Shown in pieces: positions 26,700 through 39,365 of a DNA stretch of 64,000 nucleotides. A program made the translations under genes and the position numbers. Source of the DNA: Nageia nagi (lineage: Eukaryota; Pinophyta); the NCBI GenBank assembly GCA_050084985.1, contig JBITNC010000001.1:194990001-195054000 (forward strand), given 5' to 3'. Under the pieces are notes generated by a model. That model did no database searches. It was not told the DNA's origin and saw only the letters and a program-made list of their open reading frames with translations. Each line of letters opens with the position of its first letter. Position 1 is the first letter of the stretch.

Positions 26700-28405
26700 T
26701 GTCTAAACATAAAATGAAATAACATCAACTTGCTAGGGTACCCTCATGAGAACTACCCTCACCACCACCCTAACCACTAGTCTCTCTAGTACCTTGACCC
26801 AGATGAATAGTCCCTAATTAAGAACTAGGGCTCATCTCTCATATTGCTCTATGTAGCTTGAATAACCTAATAGAATGCTAAGATGAAACTATTGGAGTTG
26901 TACTCCTACTATGAGATAATGCAAGTATGGCCTATCTACCCTATGTACTAGTAGTCCCCTATGCACCATTAGCTATAAATGCAAGAAATGTATAAACATC
27001 CATAGGAATGTAACCCCTCAAAGGAAGATGGTAGTCTATATTAATAGATTAATACGGGACACTAGCTAACCATGTAGCCACTATACTCATGTAATAATCC
27101 CACTATTGATAGATGCCTCTTATAAAAGATGTATGAATCTTGATACCTATAGAAGTACTGGCTCCCCCAACATATTGATGCTCAAAAGTCTAAACCATAG
27201 TCCTGGCCTCATCCATCTCCCACCTATAGCAGTCTCTCTTCCCTATACATGTAATGAGTTGAGGTAGCCTATGCTAATTGATCTCTTAGCTTAGATACCT
27301 CCCCCAACAAAATATCAATGTACGTACCTAAGGAGAAGGTACATCCTCCTCTATAGTGCTAACACTCCCACCATATGTAGCCTCCTTAGGAATGTCTACT
27401 ATAGGCTCCATCTCAATCTCCTCTATTTTACCTACTCCAAAACCTAAATCCTTAACTCTTTGATGCACTTGACATCCCTAATCCTCCTCATCACCCTCTT
27501 CCAACTCAATCTTCCACCATGTAGCAAAATCTTTGGTGGCTCCTACATCATCCTTGATGGAGAGACACCTTGGACCAAAGTAAACTATCATATGACATGG
27601 TTAAAATGAAAGTACTAAAAAAACCCTATTTGATGACCACTAAGCACCCTTGCTTGATGAATGCTAGTCAACTATGTCTTAAGCTCCTCCCATGCTAGAT
27701 ACAAGTGATAAGGATGAAATCATATATGATCTAGAATTAGATGTGAAATCATGGTGTGATAAAAATGAATATTCTAACACACACCATCAGTAGGATGAAT
27801 ATAGAAGTCCTCTATCCACCTCATAATACCAACCAAATAAATAATATGTATGTCAAAATCTATAACCAAAAATATTGAAGGATGAGCCATAGTGATATGC
27901 TCATATACCCAAGCGTGAAGTGTGATAGTCATAGATAATGAAGACTTGTGACCTTGAGAATAGAAAAATAGCTCCATGTAAACTTATTCTAGCAAAGTTG
28001 GAGCTAATGCATACATAGTACTATGCTACATCATATCAATAACAATAGGTATCAAATACCATATAAATATGCCACTACCAGTATCTAAAAGGCTATAATA
28101 ATAGATCATGCCCATCAAATAAGAGCACCTAAAATCCCTCTACTAATCCTCTAGCCAATAATGATAATATGTGATTCCTCCTAAACTAATATCAAAGAAC
28201 ATGGTATGTACATTATTCTTCCCATATAAATAGGTAATTGCTGGTCAACTTAGCTCTCTATCCAATGAATGATGGATCCTTTGATAATGAATAGGTAATG
28301 AATACAAATGGTGGATATCCTCCACTATGATAGTCATTTCCCATGTTGGGAGATGGAAGGTAGAAGAAGTAGAGTCCCACCTCTCTAGCAAACTTACTAA
28401 GAGGG
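26700..28405 (-). pseudogene. Antisense PMD gene of E1, 3' part (main PMD exon and tail)
   Basis: From 28405 downward the minus strand reads LLVSLLERWDSTSSTFHLPT and VEDIHHLYSLPI, the PMD core also found in element Y as MERWDPNSNTFHLPTGE. Further blocks: TLHAWVYEHITMAHPS (about 27930-27885), WEELKT..TSIHQARVLSG and GFF.YFHFNHVI..FTLVQG (about 27620-27555). The tail has SELRDQLAQAT-like text and RWEMDEARTMVQTFEHQYVG (about 27220-27160), continuing to about 26710. PMD proteins occur as host genes (MAIN, MAIL1) and inside transposable elements; this one lies in a retroelement. About a dozen stops and several shifts. Element D separates it from its 5' part. Confidence 0.85.
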
Positions 28406-29327
28406 TGTTTACAAATAAAATGTATTTGATAATGCAAATAAATAGATACCTATAGTATTGAAGGAATATTTGTAAATTTTAAGCTAATGGATAGCAATTT
28501 ATAACAAGATAAGCTGATATAGAAGATAATGAATAATTGAAATCAAAATGACATTACCAAACAAGATTGAGTTTATGTACTTACCTCCTAGAATGTACCT
28601 AATATCAATGAACAAAAGATAATGATGAAGCTTCAATAACTATCAGAGTCTACAACCAAAGTTATGGAGTAAGATGATCCAAAAAGAGGACCATATACAA
28701 TCTATCACATGCTCAAAAGGAGCATTGATGGTCTATTTTCATCTATAGATTGGCATCGATGATCTTTGTTAGACTGTAGTCCATTATGAACCAACTCCAT
28801 GCCTCCACCAAAACTCTCAATGATCTTAAGCCATCTCACCTATTGCTTAGCTTGGTCATCCCAACCTCCTATTCCCTAGTTATAACTTATTTAGTTAGAT
28901 ATTGGTGTTAATCTTGCTTCTCCAATCTAATCCAATAAAGAACCAATTCAATTTCTATCTACTATCTACTTAGAACCCCATCAAACAAACCAATAATTGT
29001 TAGGATGCTCGCATAAGGAAGTAAACAAACCCAACCTTGAATGGTAGTGTCAAAAGACACCTAAAAGACTGCAATCATCAAGACTAGATATGGGATCATG
29101 TATCTCCTTAATGTGGACTTAATATTAGATCCCTATTTATATAAATAATAATATGACCTACTCTTTAGGTTGGCATGTACCTACATAAAAAAAATATAGT
29201 AATTCAATGATTTATATTGATCATATTCAAAATAACATTAATATTCTTGAACTAGATGTGTATAAGTATGGGCACATATTTCCTAATGTATTAAATTAAA
29301 TGCATAAATTAATTTTATGTGATAACA
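28406..29327 (-). repeat. 3' LTR of element D
   Basis: On the plus strand it begins TGTTTACAAATAAAATG and ends GTGATAACA; 922 bp. It carries about 140 bp (roughly 28815-28985) absent from the 5' LTR, so the copies have diverged by an indel as well as substitutions. Confidence 0.88.
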
Positions 29328-29345
29328 AATGCCCCACTTTGGATG
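29328..29345 (-). other. Polypurine tract of element D
   Basis: On the minus strand tccaaagtggggcatt directly precedes the 3' LTR, as does the same tract at 50643-50658 in Y. This fixes the minus orientation. Confidence 0.75.
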
Positions 29346-30150
29346 AGAAATTGAAAATCACTAGGTGCATTAATATTTTTCATTTAAAGTATAACCAAGA
29401 TGTCATAGTAATCAAATCTTGATAAGTATTGAGAAGCATAATACCAACACTAATCAATTATGTTATTGATATTTGTGATGGTGTACAAACCAAACCTGAT
29501 ATCCTTGATGTTAATTATCTATAATTATTTTCTATAAATCTGATCATTCTTAGTAGGATAGCCTCATATTCCACATCATACATAACAAATCTCTCAAGGA
29601 GAACATAATTGCACTACTTGGCTATCTGCTCATCTACTTCTACCTTGTAAACATTTCTTTTAGAACAAAACTTGAAACATCTATGTAAAGTGGATGCTAC
29701 TACTTCCATGTCATGTATCCAAGGTATTCCAAGAATAAAATTAAAATAAGGTTTTCCATACATAATGTAAAAGAGGGTCTGAAGTACCTTATTTCCTACT
29801 TTGATTGGAAGTGTGATGATTTATACACATTTCTTTGGAACACCATCAAACCCCTTAACTCTCATGGTAGTCTATTCTCTTAGAGGTAATAAATATATAT
29901 ATAACTATAAAAAAGTGAGTAGTGGTAATATTCAAAGCTACCCCACCATCTATTAATGATATCTTAATTGTATTACCAAAGATATTAACTTCAATAAATA
30001 ATGGTAGATGTAACTAGGTTACATCCTTGCTAGGCCTTTCACTAGGGTGAAATGTGATAACATCTCCTTTACTCCATATTTTTGCCTTTTACACAAAAGA
30101 AATGATTGATATGTTCTTATCTATTTGATTAATCTTGAAAATCTAATTTA
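29346..30150 (-). pseudogene. Aspartic protease of element D
   Basis: Minus-strand reading: ISLIDGGVALNITTTH (about 29970-29920) holds the catalytic Asp in DGG. VKGFDGVPKKCV (about 29865-29830) and YIMYGKPYFNFILGIPWIHDM (about 29780-29715) follow, the standard retropepsin ending. One stop after KKCV and later decay. A region near 29640-29520 resembles the short linker that normally leads to RT, but RT is absent. Confidence 0.85.
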
Positions 30151-31488
30151 TCATTTCTCTATGAGGTTTTAAAATTTGAAGCAATTCAAAAAAACTAACC
30201 TTGGCTTGTGTATTCTTGAGTTGCTTAATGAGGTCAAAACTTCTTGGGTATTTAGGAAGCTCCTTTTCACATGTGATAGGATCTATTGTTACTCTTTATC
30301 TTCCTCTTGTAAGTGTTGCACACACTTATTCATGAAAAATTACATTGATATGTTGTTCTTCCCCTATATCTTTAACCTCGTAGGACACACATAGAATCCA
30401 TCTTCTATGAGCCTTTGTATTTTGTTTTTTAGGCCTCCACACCCATTAGTGGCATGCCCCTTGGTTTGATGATATTCATGATATCCATCTTCCTTGTACC
30501 ATGTTGGCCTCTTTATTGACTCATCTTCCTCTCACTTAGGTAAAGGCTATAATAGTTCCTTTTCTATTAGATCTTTCAAGATAAACTTGAGGGGTATAGG
30601 AAAATTTATGCATTTCCTTTCTTTCTTTTCATTTTATTTTTTTGCTACATGAATGGATTTATCTTTATTTGGTGATTATGGTTGCTTATCCTTGGCCTTA
30701 GGTTTGTCATCATCTCAATACTTCATAAGCCCTAATTTCATAAGGACTTTTTCTTTTTCCAATAACTTATATGTCATATCAGAAAATGTTAGATGTGTAT
30801 AATCAATGACATAATATTATAAGGATAATATGATAACATCCTTAAAGATATTATTTACCTCTTTTTCTATGAACTTAGTTTTTATTATTTTCCATGTCTT
30901 CTTGAATCACATGATAAACTTTTCAAGATTTTCATTACTACCTTGTCTCATAGCACATAGATCTAAAACCATGACTTCATGCTTGATGTTATGCTTATAC
31001 AATTCTAGAAATAAGTTTCTCAATTATTGAAATGATGTAATTTACCTTTCAAGTAGATAATAGAACCACTCATGAGCCTCTCCTTCCAAACTATGAGGAA
31101 ATAACTTTGCCTGTAATCTTGAATCCACATTGATTTTGAGCTCACACTCATCTTTAAAACCTTGAAAATATCTCTTATAATCTCCCTACCCATTTAACTT
31201 ATCAAACTTGGGATCTTTATAATCCAATGGTGGCATGCGTAAACAAATCTCATCACATAGAGGGCTACCAAACTCAATCGAATTATTTGGTTAAACTAAT
31301 CCTCTTGCTAGTTGATTAATCTATCTTTGCATACCCTTAATAGTAGCCTAAATGTGATCATTATTACTTACATCATCATGGTTATCTACTTCATTAGATG
31401 ATTTTGGTCCATCACATTGAATATCTCCCAAGAGATCATCAAGATCTCTTTTTGAAAGACTTTGCAAGAATACTCTTAACTGATCCAT
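30151..31488 (-). pseudogene. gag of element D
   Basis: Starts at ATG 31488 (MDQLRVFLQSLSKRDLDDLL), aligning with the gag of Y. The core near 31200-30900 and the end around 30480-30410, with the ..GHATNGC.. zinc segment (ACHxxxxxx), match Y block by block. Broken by stops; the ORFs at 30176 and 30830 are on the wrong strand. Confidence 0.85.
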
Positions 31489-31525
31489 ATCTAAAATAAC
31501 TCACAAAATTGCTTATTAGTACTAA

Positions 31526-31545
31526 CTAAAACCCTAGGGTTTTAG
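31526..31545. other. 20-bp perfect palindrome in leader of D
   Basis: CTAAAACCCTAGGGTTTTAG lies between the primer site and the gag start. It contains the telobox-like AAACCCTA. A related imperfect copy sits at the same place in Y (56860-56880). Confidence 0.8.
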
Positions 31546-31581
31546 CATAAATACTTATGATTCATGTTAGGTTCACCAAAA

Positions 31582-32361
31582 TGTTTACAAATAAAATGTA
31601 TTTTAGAATGCAAATAAATGAATACCTATAGTATTGAAGGAATATTTGTAAATTTTGAGCTAACAGATAGTAATTTATAACAAGATAAGCTAATATAGAA
31701 GATAATGAATAACTAGAATTGAAATGATATTACCAAACAAGACTAAGTTTGTGTACTTACCTCATGGAATGTACCTAATATCAATGAATAGAATATAGTG
31801 ACAAAGCTTAAACAACTAATGGAGTTTGCACCCAATGTCATGGAGCAAAATGATCCAAAAAGAGGGTTGTGGGTGGTCTATTGCATGCTTAGAAGAAGTA
31901 TCAATAGTCTATTTTCATCTACAAAGGGGCATTGATGGTATTTGTTAGATTGTATTCCATTATAGACTAGCTTTATGCCTCCACATGGACTCTCAATGAT
32001 CTTAGTTTGATACTCAGATAAACCAATAATTTTCAAGATGCTTACATAAGGAAGTACATAAACCCAACCTTGAATGGTGATGTCAAAAGACACCTTAAAA
32101 ACTACCATCATATAGAATAGATATGGGATCATGTACCTCCTTGATATGGACTTACTATTAGATCCCTATTTATATACATAATAATATGACCCACTCCTTA
32201 GGTTGGAATGTACCTACATAAACAAAAATATAGTGAGTCAATGATATATATTGATCATATTCAAAATAACATTAATATTCTTGAACTAGATGTGTATAAG
32301 TGTGGGTACATATTTCCTAATGTATTAAATTAAATGTATAAATTAATTTTAGGTGATAACA
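31582..32361 (-). repeat. 5' LTR of element D
   Basis: 780 bp, TGTTTACAAATAAAATG ... GATAACA on the plus strand. The minus strand has a TATA box, TATATAAATA, at 32176-32167. Right outside, the minus strand continues TTTTGGTGAACC (31581-31570), the candidate primer site shared with Y. Confidence 0.88.
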
Positions 32362-32888
32362 AAGGGGATACTCCTAGTTAATGCAATCCATGTAGGGTCC
32401 TACACTAAAGCCCACTAGAATAAAAAAAGTATGGTCAATATCTATGATTAACTAATGACCCTCCTGAAGAATAGAAGGATAACATCCTCTTGGCTCAAAT
32501 ACCTCTAAGACCTAGAAAAATAAATATAACTAATCTAAGTTAAAAAAATTGCAACTCAAGGTCAAACATTGAAGATCGAGTGATCTAGTTATAGGGTCAT
32601 CAACATTTGATACCAAATGCCAATAATACTATAAACCCTCAGCTCTGGCAGACAATTGCAATTGATGGTTTTCAAAAATTTGAAAATGCCCAAAAAAGGG
32701 TTAAAATAAAAAATGTAAACAGTTGAAAATTATCTAAACATAAAATTAGATATTCCTATGATTTTCATTTTTTGAATTAAGTTTTAAAAATAATATTACA
32801 AGAAAAAATTTAATAGAATGGATTTAAAAAACCCTACCTCTTCTTGAATTGGTCTCATCTTGCTAGCTGGTCATCTTTGCAGTGGCAT
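32362..32888 (-). pseudogene. Antisense PMD gene of E1, 5' part (exon 1, intron 1, start of exon 2)
   Basis: ATG at 32888 opens a 51-nt exon (MPLQR.PASKMRPIQEE) that ends at 32838 before a gtaggg donor. The intron ends in tttttctag, and exon 2 starts at 32511 (VLEVFEPRGCYPSILQEGH), running into VGPYMDCIN.EYP at 32362 where D is inserted. The reading continues in the PMD core at 28405. The intron is 326 nt and in phase 0, as in the PMD gene of Y. Exon 1 is proposed from position and splice signals. Confidence 0.7.
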
Positions 32889-33439
32889 TCTAGCACACAA
32901 AAATGATAAAAAGTGTGAAATAATGGTCAAACATGATGAATGTGGGGATAAGAGCTTTGATAAAAAGAAAAAATAAATAAGAAAATGATAGCTAGGGCCT
33001 TTTTCTTTTATTTCCTCGCATCTTTGAATGTCGATGATATAGGGTTAGATTCAAGTGATTTATAAGAATCACTAATGACTCTACTCAAATGGCCATGATT
33101 CCTTTAATTAACAAAAAATGCTTAAAACCTTATAAATAAAAAACATCAATACACCCTTATTTTAGGATTATAATTTGCCTAATGCACAATGTTGGTGATT
33201 CCTTTACAAATAAAGAAATATATACAACCAAGAGAACAAAAAATCCTATTTTATCTCCTTCTAATGCTATATATATATCATGAGTACTTGATGAGGAGCC
33301 CAAAAAATTAAAAAATTGAAAAATCCTCATCATAAGTCCTTGATGAGGAACCAAAAAATGAAATTGGTAAATTATCCTTTGTCTTGATAGAGTCCAAATG
33401 ATGATTCAACCTTTACAACTCAATATTAAGGGACACCAT
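32889..33439. other. Upstream region of the antisense PMD gene; no clear feature
   Basis: AT-rich sequence where the promoter of the antisense gene should be. I see no convincing TATA box in the expected place. Confidence 0.4.
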
Positions 33440-34354
33440 AACACTACCATGTGGCACATTGAAGTAAGCCCACTAACAAGTAAAATGGTTCTAAATTCCT
33501 TAAGATATGTGATCATAAATATACCTACAAATGATCATCTCATATATTCAAAACCCTCAATAATTATCATTTCAACATTATTTATTATTATCTCCACCAT
33601 TTAGAGAGATGCAATGCCATTGCTATATGGTACAATTAAGCCCATAATAAATTAGCAATCATTATTCTAAGTCTCTTAAAAATGAGTAAGATAATAATAA
33701 GTAACTAAATAGTAAATATATGTCAAATGTTAAATAAAAATAAATATAATACAAATTGTAAACCCTCTTTCTAGGATTACATCAATAAATCATTAGAAAA
33801 GGTAATAAAAAAATGGAAAGACTAAAAAATCAAGCTACCAACTTGTTAAAATGATTATAAGGAAAATGTATAAAGATATTAAATCTCAAAACATGTTAAA
33901 CTTTAAAAAATTGAATATGACTTAAAAGCATGAATGACCTTTTATGCAAGATCATGTAACCTCATTTTTAATACAATAGGAAGTAAAACCAAATTGATTG
34001 TATACACATGGCAAGCTTATCACCACATACTAGCTCTAGCATGTAGAGACAAGCTAAGAGTATTGTCACGGAACTACCATAAATAACATATAGTATAGAG
34101 ATTGACACAAGTAACATTTTGGTATACATCAAAACTAGTTTCAAAATGCAACAAGTACAAAACATAAGGACATGATTTAATTATATTTTGATCAATCAAG
34201 TTTTGATTATTGAATAGACTAAGTCAATTTTAAACATCAATCTAAGATTCAAATATCTAATTTAGGGAACTTGAACACACCCACCTTTTCAAACAAAGAA
34301 AACTTTTGAATTATCCCCTATTTTTTACAATAGTTAATTCAAAAAGGGGAAAAA
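33440..34354 (+). repeat. 3' UTR of E1 with polypurine tract
   Basis: Begins aacactaccatgtggcac and matches 6490-7410. Ends aaaaaggggaaaa (34341-34354) against the 3' LTR. No coding. Confidence 0.85.
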
Positions 34355-35247
34355 TGTAGATACCCAAAAATGACCCTTGTTAGAAAATTGAATGGAAAGG
34401 GAATAAAATTAACATGTATTATATAAGTTATAGTAAATAACCAATTGTTGGCAATTGACCTCAGTCATTGAAGACACAAACCAATCTCTAGCATCTTATA
34501 CCCAATCATTGATGACCCAAAACTTAGCTAGGCCAAAAATAGATACACACTTGAATTGATTTATTCTACAAAATTATTTGATTTTGAGCAAGTTATTGTT
34601 GGTTTGGTAGCTATGTAAATGGAATAAAGGCTATTTTGGAATAAGATTAGATTTTTGGGTCAATTTATTAGCTCCTAAATTTGAAAGTCAATCAATCTCA
34701 AAAGTTTATAAATTAAACATTTGTTAATTTGAAGTAAAATTACACTATAAGATTTCATTTAGAATTTCTAGAGTAGTTAAGTGCTTCAATTTTACACTTG
34801 ATTCATATGTTTTATTCATTAATGTATGATGATTTTCCTATGGATAAGTATGATTAATTTGTTATTTTGGCATGTGTGCAGGGTCCATAGGTGCTAAGGA
34901 AGAGAGTGTTGAAGGTAAATTACTTCAAGAATTAGCAAAAATTAAAAACTAAAGTTGAAATAAAGCAAAAGAGAAAGTTCATCCAAAGATAGCTACAATA
35001 TCAAAAATGCCACTGATTGAGATCAAATGCCAATAATTGAAGCTAAATGCTAGAGACTACATACTAAATGTTGACTACTTGTAAAATCCCAAGGAGGCTC
35101 TAAGACATAATTTTGTAAAAGCCCTTCAAACAAGGCAACAAATTTAGGGATTCATAATGGAGGTCATTTGAGAGAGTAATAAAATACATATTGGTATTTA
35201 ATGTCTATTTATCTTATTTTCTAACAAGCTAATTTTTTGCATCGATA
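34355..35247 (+). repeat. 3' LTR of E1
   Basis: TGTAGATACCC at 34355 to atcgata at 35247, 893 bp, matching 7411-8304. The RT of the next element starts immediately after it. Confidence 0.85.
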
Positions 35248-36090
35248 TTATAGATGGATTTTTAGGATGTAATCAAATAAAAGTAGCATGATAAGATCAA
35301 CATAAAATAGCTTTCATAATACCTTGGGGAACCTTTTCTTATAAATTAATGCCCTTCGACCTAAAGAATGTTGAAGCTACTTACCAATAAAAAAAGATAT
35401 ACATTTTTTATTATTATATCCATGATATTGTGGAAGATTATATAGATGATGTATTAGCAAAATCTAAAACTATAGAAGGCCATCCAAAGGTACTCATAAA
35501 GATATTTGATAGATTATTGGAACATAATATTTGACTAAATCCCAAGAAATGTATTTTTGGGGTCACTTTAGAAAAATTATTAGGTTTTATTATTTCTAGG
35601 TGAGGAATCAAAGTAGACCCTAATAAGATAAAAATAATAGTGAATATGCCTCCCCTTCAAATATAAAATATTTACAAAGCCTACTAGGTAAATTGTAAGC
35701 TATACGATGCTTCATATCATAATTATTAGATAAATGCAAACCATTTAATGAATTATTAAAAAAGGGAATTACTTTTTACTAGGGAAATGAAAAATAAGAA
35801 ATATTTGATGAAATAAAATATTACCTTTTATCACCTTTGGTTTTCATTCCACCTAAGGATGGGGAGTCATTCCTACTCTACACATCAGTTATAGAATCTG
35901 CACTAAGAACCATGCTTGCTCAAAAGAATTAAAATAATAAGAAGCAAGATATTTATTATCTTAGTTGAACCTTGGTTGGTTATGAAGTTAACTATATGTA
36001 TATGTAAAAGCTATGTTTAGAAGTAGCTTTTGTAATAAATAAGTTTAAACATTATATGCTAAATCATACTATTTACATAATTACCAAAGT
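35248..36090 (+). pseudogene. RT (from mid-domain) and RNase H of element H, right half
   Basis: Starts IIDGFLGCNQIKVA right at the LTR edge. Then WGTFSYK.MPFDLKNVEATY, DYIDDVLAKSK (about 35435-35470, catalytic YIDD kept), LNPKKCIFGV, SVIESALRTMLAQ and YMYM.KLCLEVAF. The RT N-terminus and everything upstream are absent here; E1 probably inserted into this RT. Confidence 0.9.
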
Positions 36091-36760
36091 AGATCCATTA
36101 AAATATATGATGAATAAAACCTCTCAAAATACTAGAAAATCTAAATGGATTATGCATCTAATAAAATTTTATCTAGAATTCATAATTCAAAAATCAATTA
36201 AAGGCCAATTCATAGTTGATTATCTTCCAAAAGTACCACTACATAATGATAGACCACTCATCATTGAATTACTAGATGAACATATTTTCGAATTAGATGA
36301 GATAGAAATTCTTGTTGATTCTAGAGAATAATGGGATATGATAATATATTTGAATTAATCTTGATTTGAAACAAATGGAGGTACTATTGTTATATTTATA
36401 ACACCCTAAGGAGTTCCAATACCATATTCCTTTAAACTCAACTTTCCATGTATAATTAACAACATTGAAAATGAATCCTTAATACTAGCTATAAAGATTA
36501 TCATAAAAGTAAAGCTACAAAAAGTAAAATTTATCAATGATTTATTACTAATTGTAAATTAGGTCAATGGTATTTTCCAATGTAAATAACCTTTTCTCTA
36601 AAAATATAAAAATTTGATGGATACACTATTACAGTCATTCAAAAAATATAACCTAGAGGTGGCATCAAGATCAACCAATATGTTTGTTGATACTACAGCT
36701 TCAATTGGATCTTTAATACCTAAGAACCTTAAGTAGAAAACCATTCATATCAAAATAATC
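36056..36760 (+). pseudogene. Connection and archaeal-type RNase H of element H
   Basis: The 91-codon ORF (36056-36328) holds the connection: QKSIKGQFIVDYLPKVPLHND and ILVDSRE. The second RNase H follows as TPQGVPIPYSFKLNFPC-like text, LILAIKIIIKVKLQKVKF and LLLIVN.VNGIFQC (about 36400-36590). Its TNNxAEYE block is degraded to INNIENES, losing the catalytic Glu position. Confidence 0.85.
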
Positions 36761-36769
36761 CAAATCATC

Positions 36770-38094
36770 CAATATTCAATGTACATGGATAGTGTGTAAC
36801 ATGTAGGTCTTAACATTACAATGGAAGATAAAAACTCATGGCATATCCAGTTAATTAAATTCTCAAGAGATGGAGTCCTACCCGTCAATTTAATGAAATC
36901 AATTAAGAGGGTATTCAAATTAAAAACTTCTCATTATTGTATGTTAGGGGATATTCTTTATCAAAGGGGATTTTCTATGATATTTCTTAGATGCCTAGAA
37001 TGGGCATATTCATAAATTACAATTTCTTGCAACAATGATAGAATATGTAGAGGACATTTTAGTGGCCCCACAATCATAAAATTATTAATGAAAATGGGAT
37101 ATTATTGGCCTAATAATGGAATGTGATTGTATCCAATATGATAAAAATATCTTTAAATATCAACAACATTCTAATTTATTTAACCAACTATCACAAGCAT
37201 TATAGCCCATGCAATCTCTATGGCCATTATCAATATGGGCACTAGATCTTATAAGTTAGATATCTCCTACTTCCTTAGGTGGTCATAAATAAGAGTAACT
37301 GCAAAATATTTCACAAAATGGGTCAAAATTATTGCTATGATATTTACAAAAGGGAAAAAAATATTAAAATTCATAGAACATCATATCATTTACCATTTTA
37401 GAATCCCTACTCAAATTATCAAAGATAACGAGAAGAATTTCAAAAATAAGGAAGTATTAGCCTTATATAATAGATACCAAATTAGAATTAGTTTTTCAAC
37501 ATCTTATTACCATCAAGGTAATTGATAAGCTAATGCTACAAACAAAACTATTTATATTATTCTACTTAAAATAGTTAATAATTATCATAGAGACTAGAAT
37601 GTAAGAATACTACATGCTTTATGGGTTTATCACATTGGCATTATAACTCCTACAAGGGCAACCCCATTTTATCCATTTTATGGGGTAGAAGTAGATTTTC
37701 CCTTGGAAATAGAAATATCATATTTACAAATTTCTCTACAATATTACATTACAAATGAGGCAGCTCACCAAACATGATTAGATCAATTATTATTATTATA
37801 CAAAAGATGAGTTTATGCATTAGAACATATGCATACTTATCAAAATAATATTAAAAGAAATTTTGACAAAAGGGATAAAATTTATGAATTCAACATAGGA
37901 GATCTAGTACTTAAAGAAAACAAACAAACCTCACAAATGGAATGAAAACTACATGATAAATTTACCCCTTATTGGTTAGGACCTTATATAATTAAAATAA
38001 AATTTAGTTTAGGAGCTTATCAATAAGTTGATATGGAAGGAAATTAAGAGCATGAATTAATAAACATAATGCATATTCATCCCTTTTATAGTTA
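36770..38094 (+). pseudogene. Integrase of element H
   Basis: HIQLIKFSRDGVLPVNLMKS and LGDILYQRGFSMIFLRCLEW lead into the zinc region (CNNDRICRGHFSG, MGYYWP, about 37025-37110). The core holds FTKWVKIIAM, QIIKDNEKNFKNKEVL (DNG changed to DNE) and SYYHQGN; the Glu helix is broken. It ends INIMHIHPFYS at 38094. Confidence 0.9.
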
Positions 38095-38149
38095 AATATG
38101 CTTTATTTTGTTTATATATATTGTAAAAATATAGTTAAATATATTAAAA

Positions 38150-39200
38150 GAATATATAATGAACTTATGAAAATAAATTGATTTAATATATGGAAACCAA
38201 AAGGACAAAGAGTGTTCATGTGTCATTAGAAAGAAGAGAAAATGATAAATATCATTGTTTAAAGGCCTAATTATTTGGGAGATAGAGCTATATCTAGAAT
38301 TATAAAATTTACTTTCCATGGATCACAAAATTTTATTCAATTACCTACCAACATACAGAGAGATCTACCCTTAAAGCATTATCCTAGTAAATTTGATGGA
38401 TGGAAAATCTATGTTAGAGGAGACAATCTTGATATTTACATAGATAAGATTGTGTATTTCTTAGGTTTTGGGTATAACTATAAATAAATACAAAAAATAA
38501 ATTTGTTATTTTTATATTAGCTTATTATAGCACCTAGGATCATACTATTATGTAGTTTTAATGATAGGGTTTTATACATTACATCTCAAAATCCATAAAA
38601 CTTCAGATCTAATTCTAATTTGGATGAATCATCTTGGAAGAGATCTATGTCATCAAAATCTAATATATGATTTATCTCCTACATTTGTGCCCAAACTAAG
38701 GAAATCAATAAGAGTTAAATTAATATTAATCAAAGATTTTCTCAATTGAATTAAAGGTTTCTTCCTTCTTCTTTTTGTAACCATAAAAGGAAAATACTGA
38801 TAACAAAAAGATTATAAGTCCCAAATAAGCACATTTTTAGTTTGATTACATTGGTCAAAATTTCATAGATAGATATATAAGAGATGTATATTTGAAGCTA
38901 CTTCAAAAAACTTCTTATATACTCATTGATCATTTTCTTGATTTATTGAGGGAAATGTAATTAGTAATATCCATGAAATATTTTAAAAACTATACATCAA
39001 ATGCTTGGTTATTGAAAATAAATGATTCAAAAGTTGTAATCAAAGTAAAGAACAAGAAATGTGGATGAAATAAGAATCTAAAATTACTTCATTATAATGG
39101 TTCTATCTACATTAGCCTTATGAAAAACCCAAAATTTTGATATATTGTATTGAAGATATAATTTGTGTGATGTTTTTTCACCTTGTCTTTAGTTATTTTT
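38150..39200 (+). pseudogene. Post-integrase sense ORF of element H, unknown function
   Basis: GDRAISRIIKFTFHGSQNFI and QRDLPLKHYPSKFDGWKIYV (38275-38487) form a clean 70-codon stretch. RDLCHQNLIYDLSPTFVPKL (38561-38749) and ..NAWLLKINDSKVVIKVKN (about 38990-39050) follow. These match 21850-22960 in order and spacing. Stops and shifts between the pieces. Confidence 0.6.
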
Positions 39201-39365
39201 GATTAAGTATTTTCATATCTCATGCCATCCTTCACAAAAGATGAAATTATATATAATTATAATTAATTATTTAGTAACAATTATTTTGAAAATAATCCTA
39301 TAAATGTAAAAACATGGTTTCAATGAATTACTCAATGTCTTGATGAAATAAAAAAATTAATAAGG

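Larger units (their letters stand above)
28406..32361 (-). mobile_element. Element D: gag-protease LTR element inserted in the PMD gene of E1
   Basis: Minus-strand order: LTR (32361-31582), primer site, leader with palindrome, gag, protease, polypurine tract, LTR (29327-28406). Flanks are gaggg (28401-28405) and aaggg (32362-32366), a 5-bp target duplication with one change. No RT or integrase, so it is non-autonomous. LTR ends, primer site, palindrome and gag show it is the same family as young element Y, but D has a protease and no PMD gene. Confidence 0.85.
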
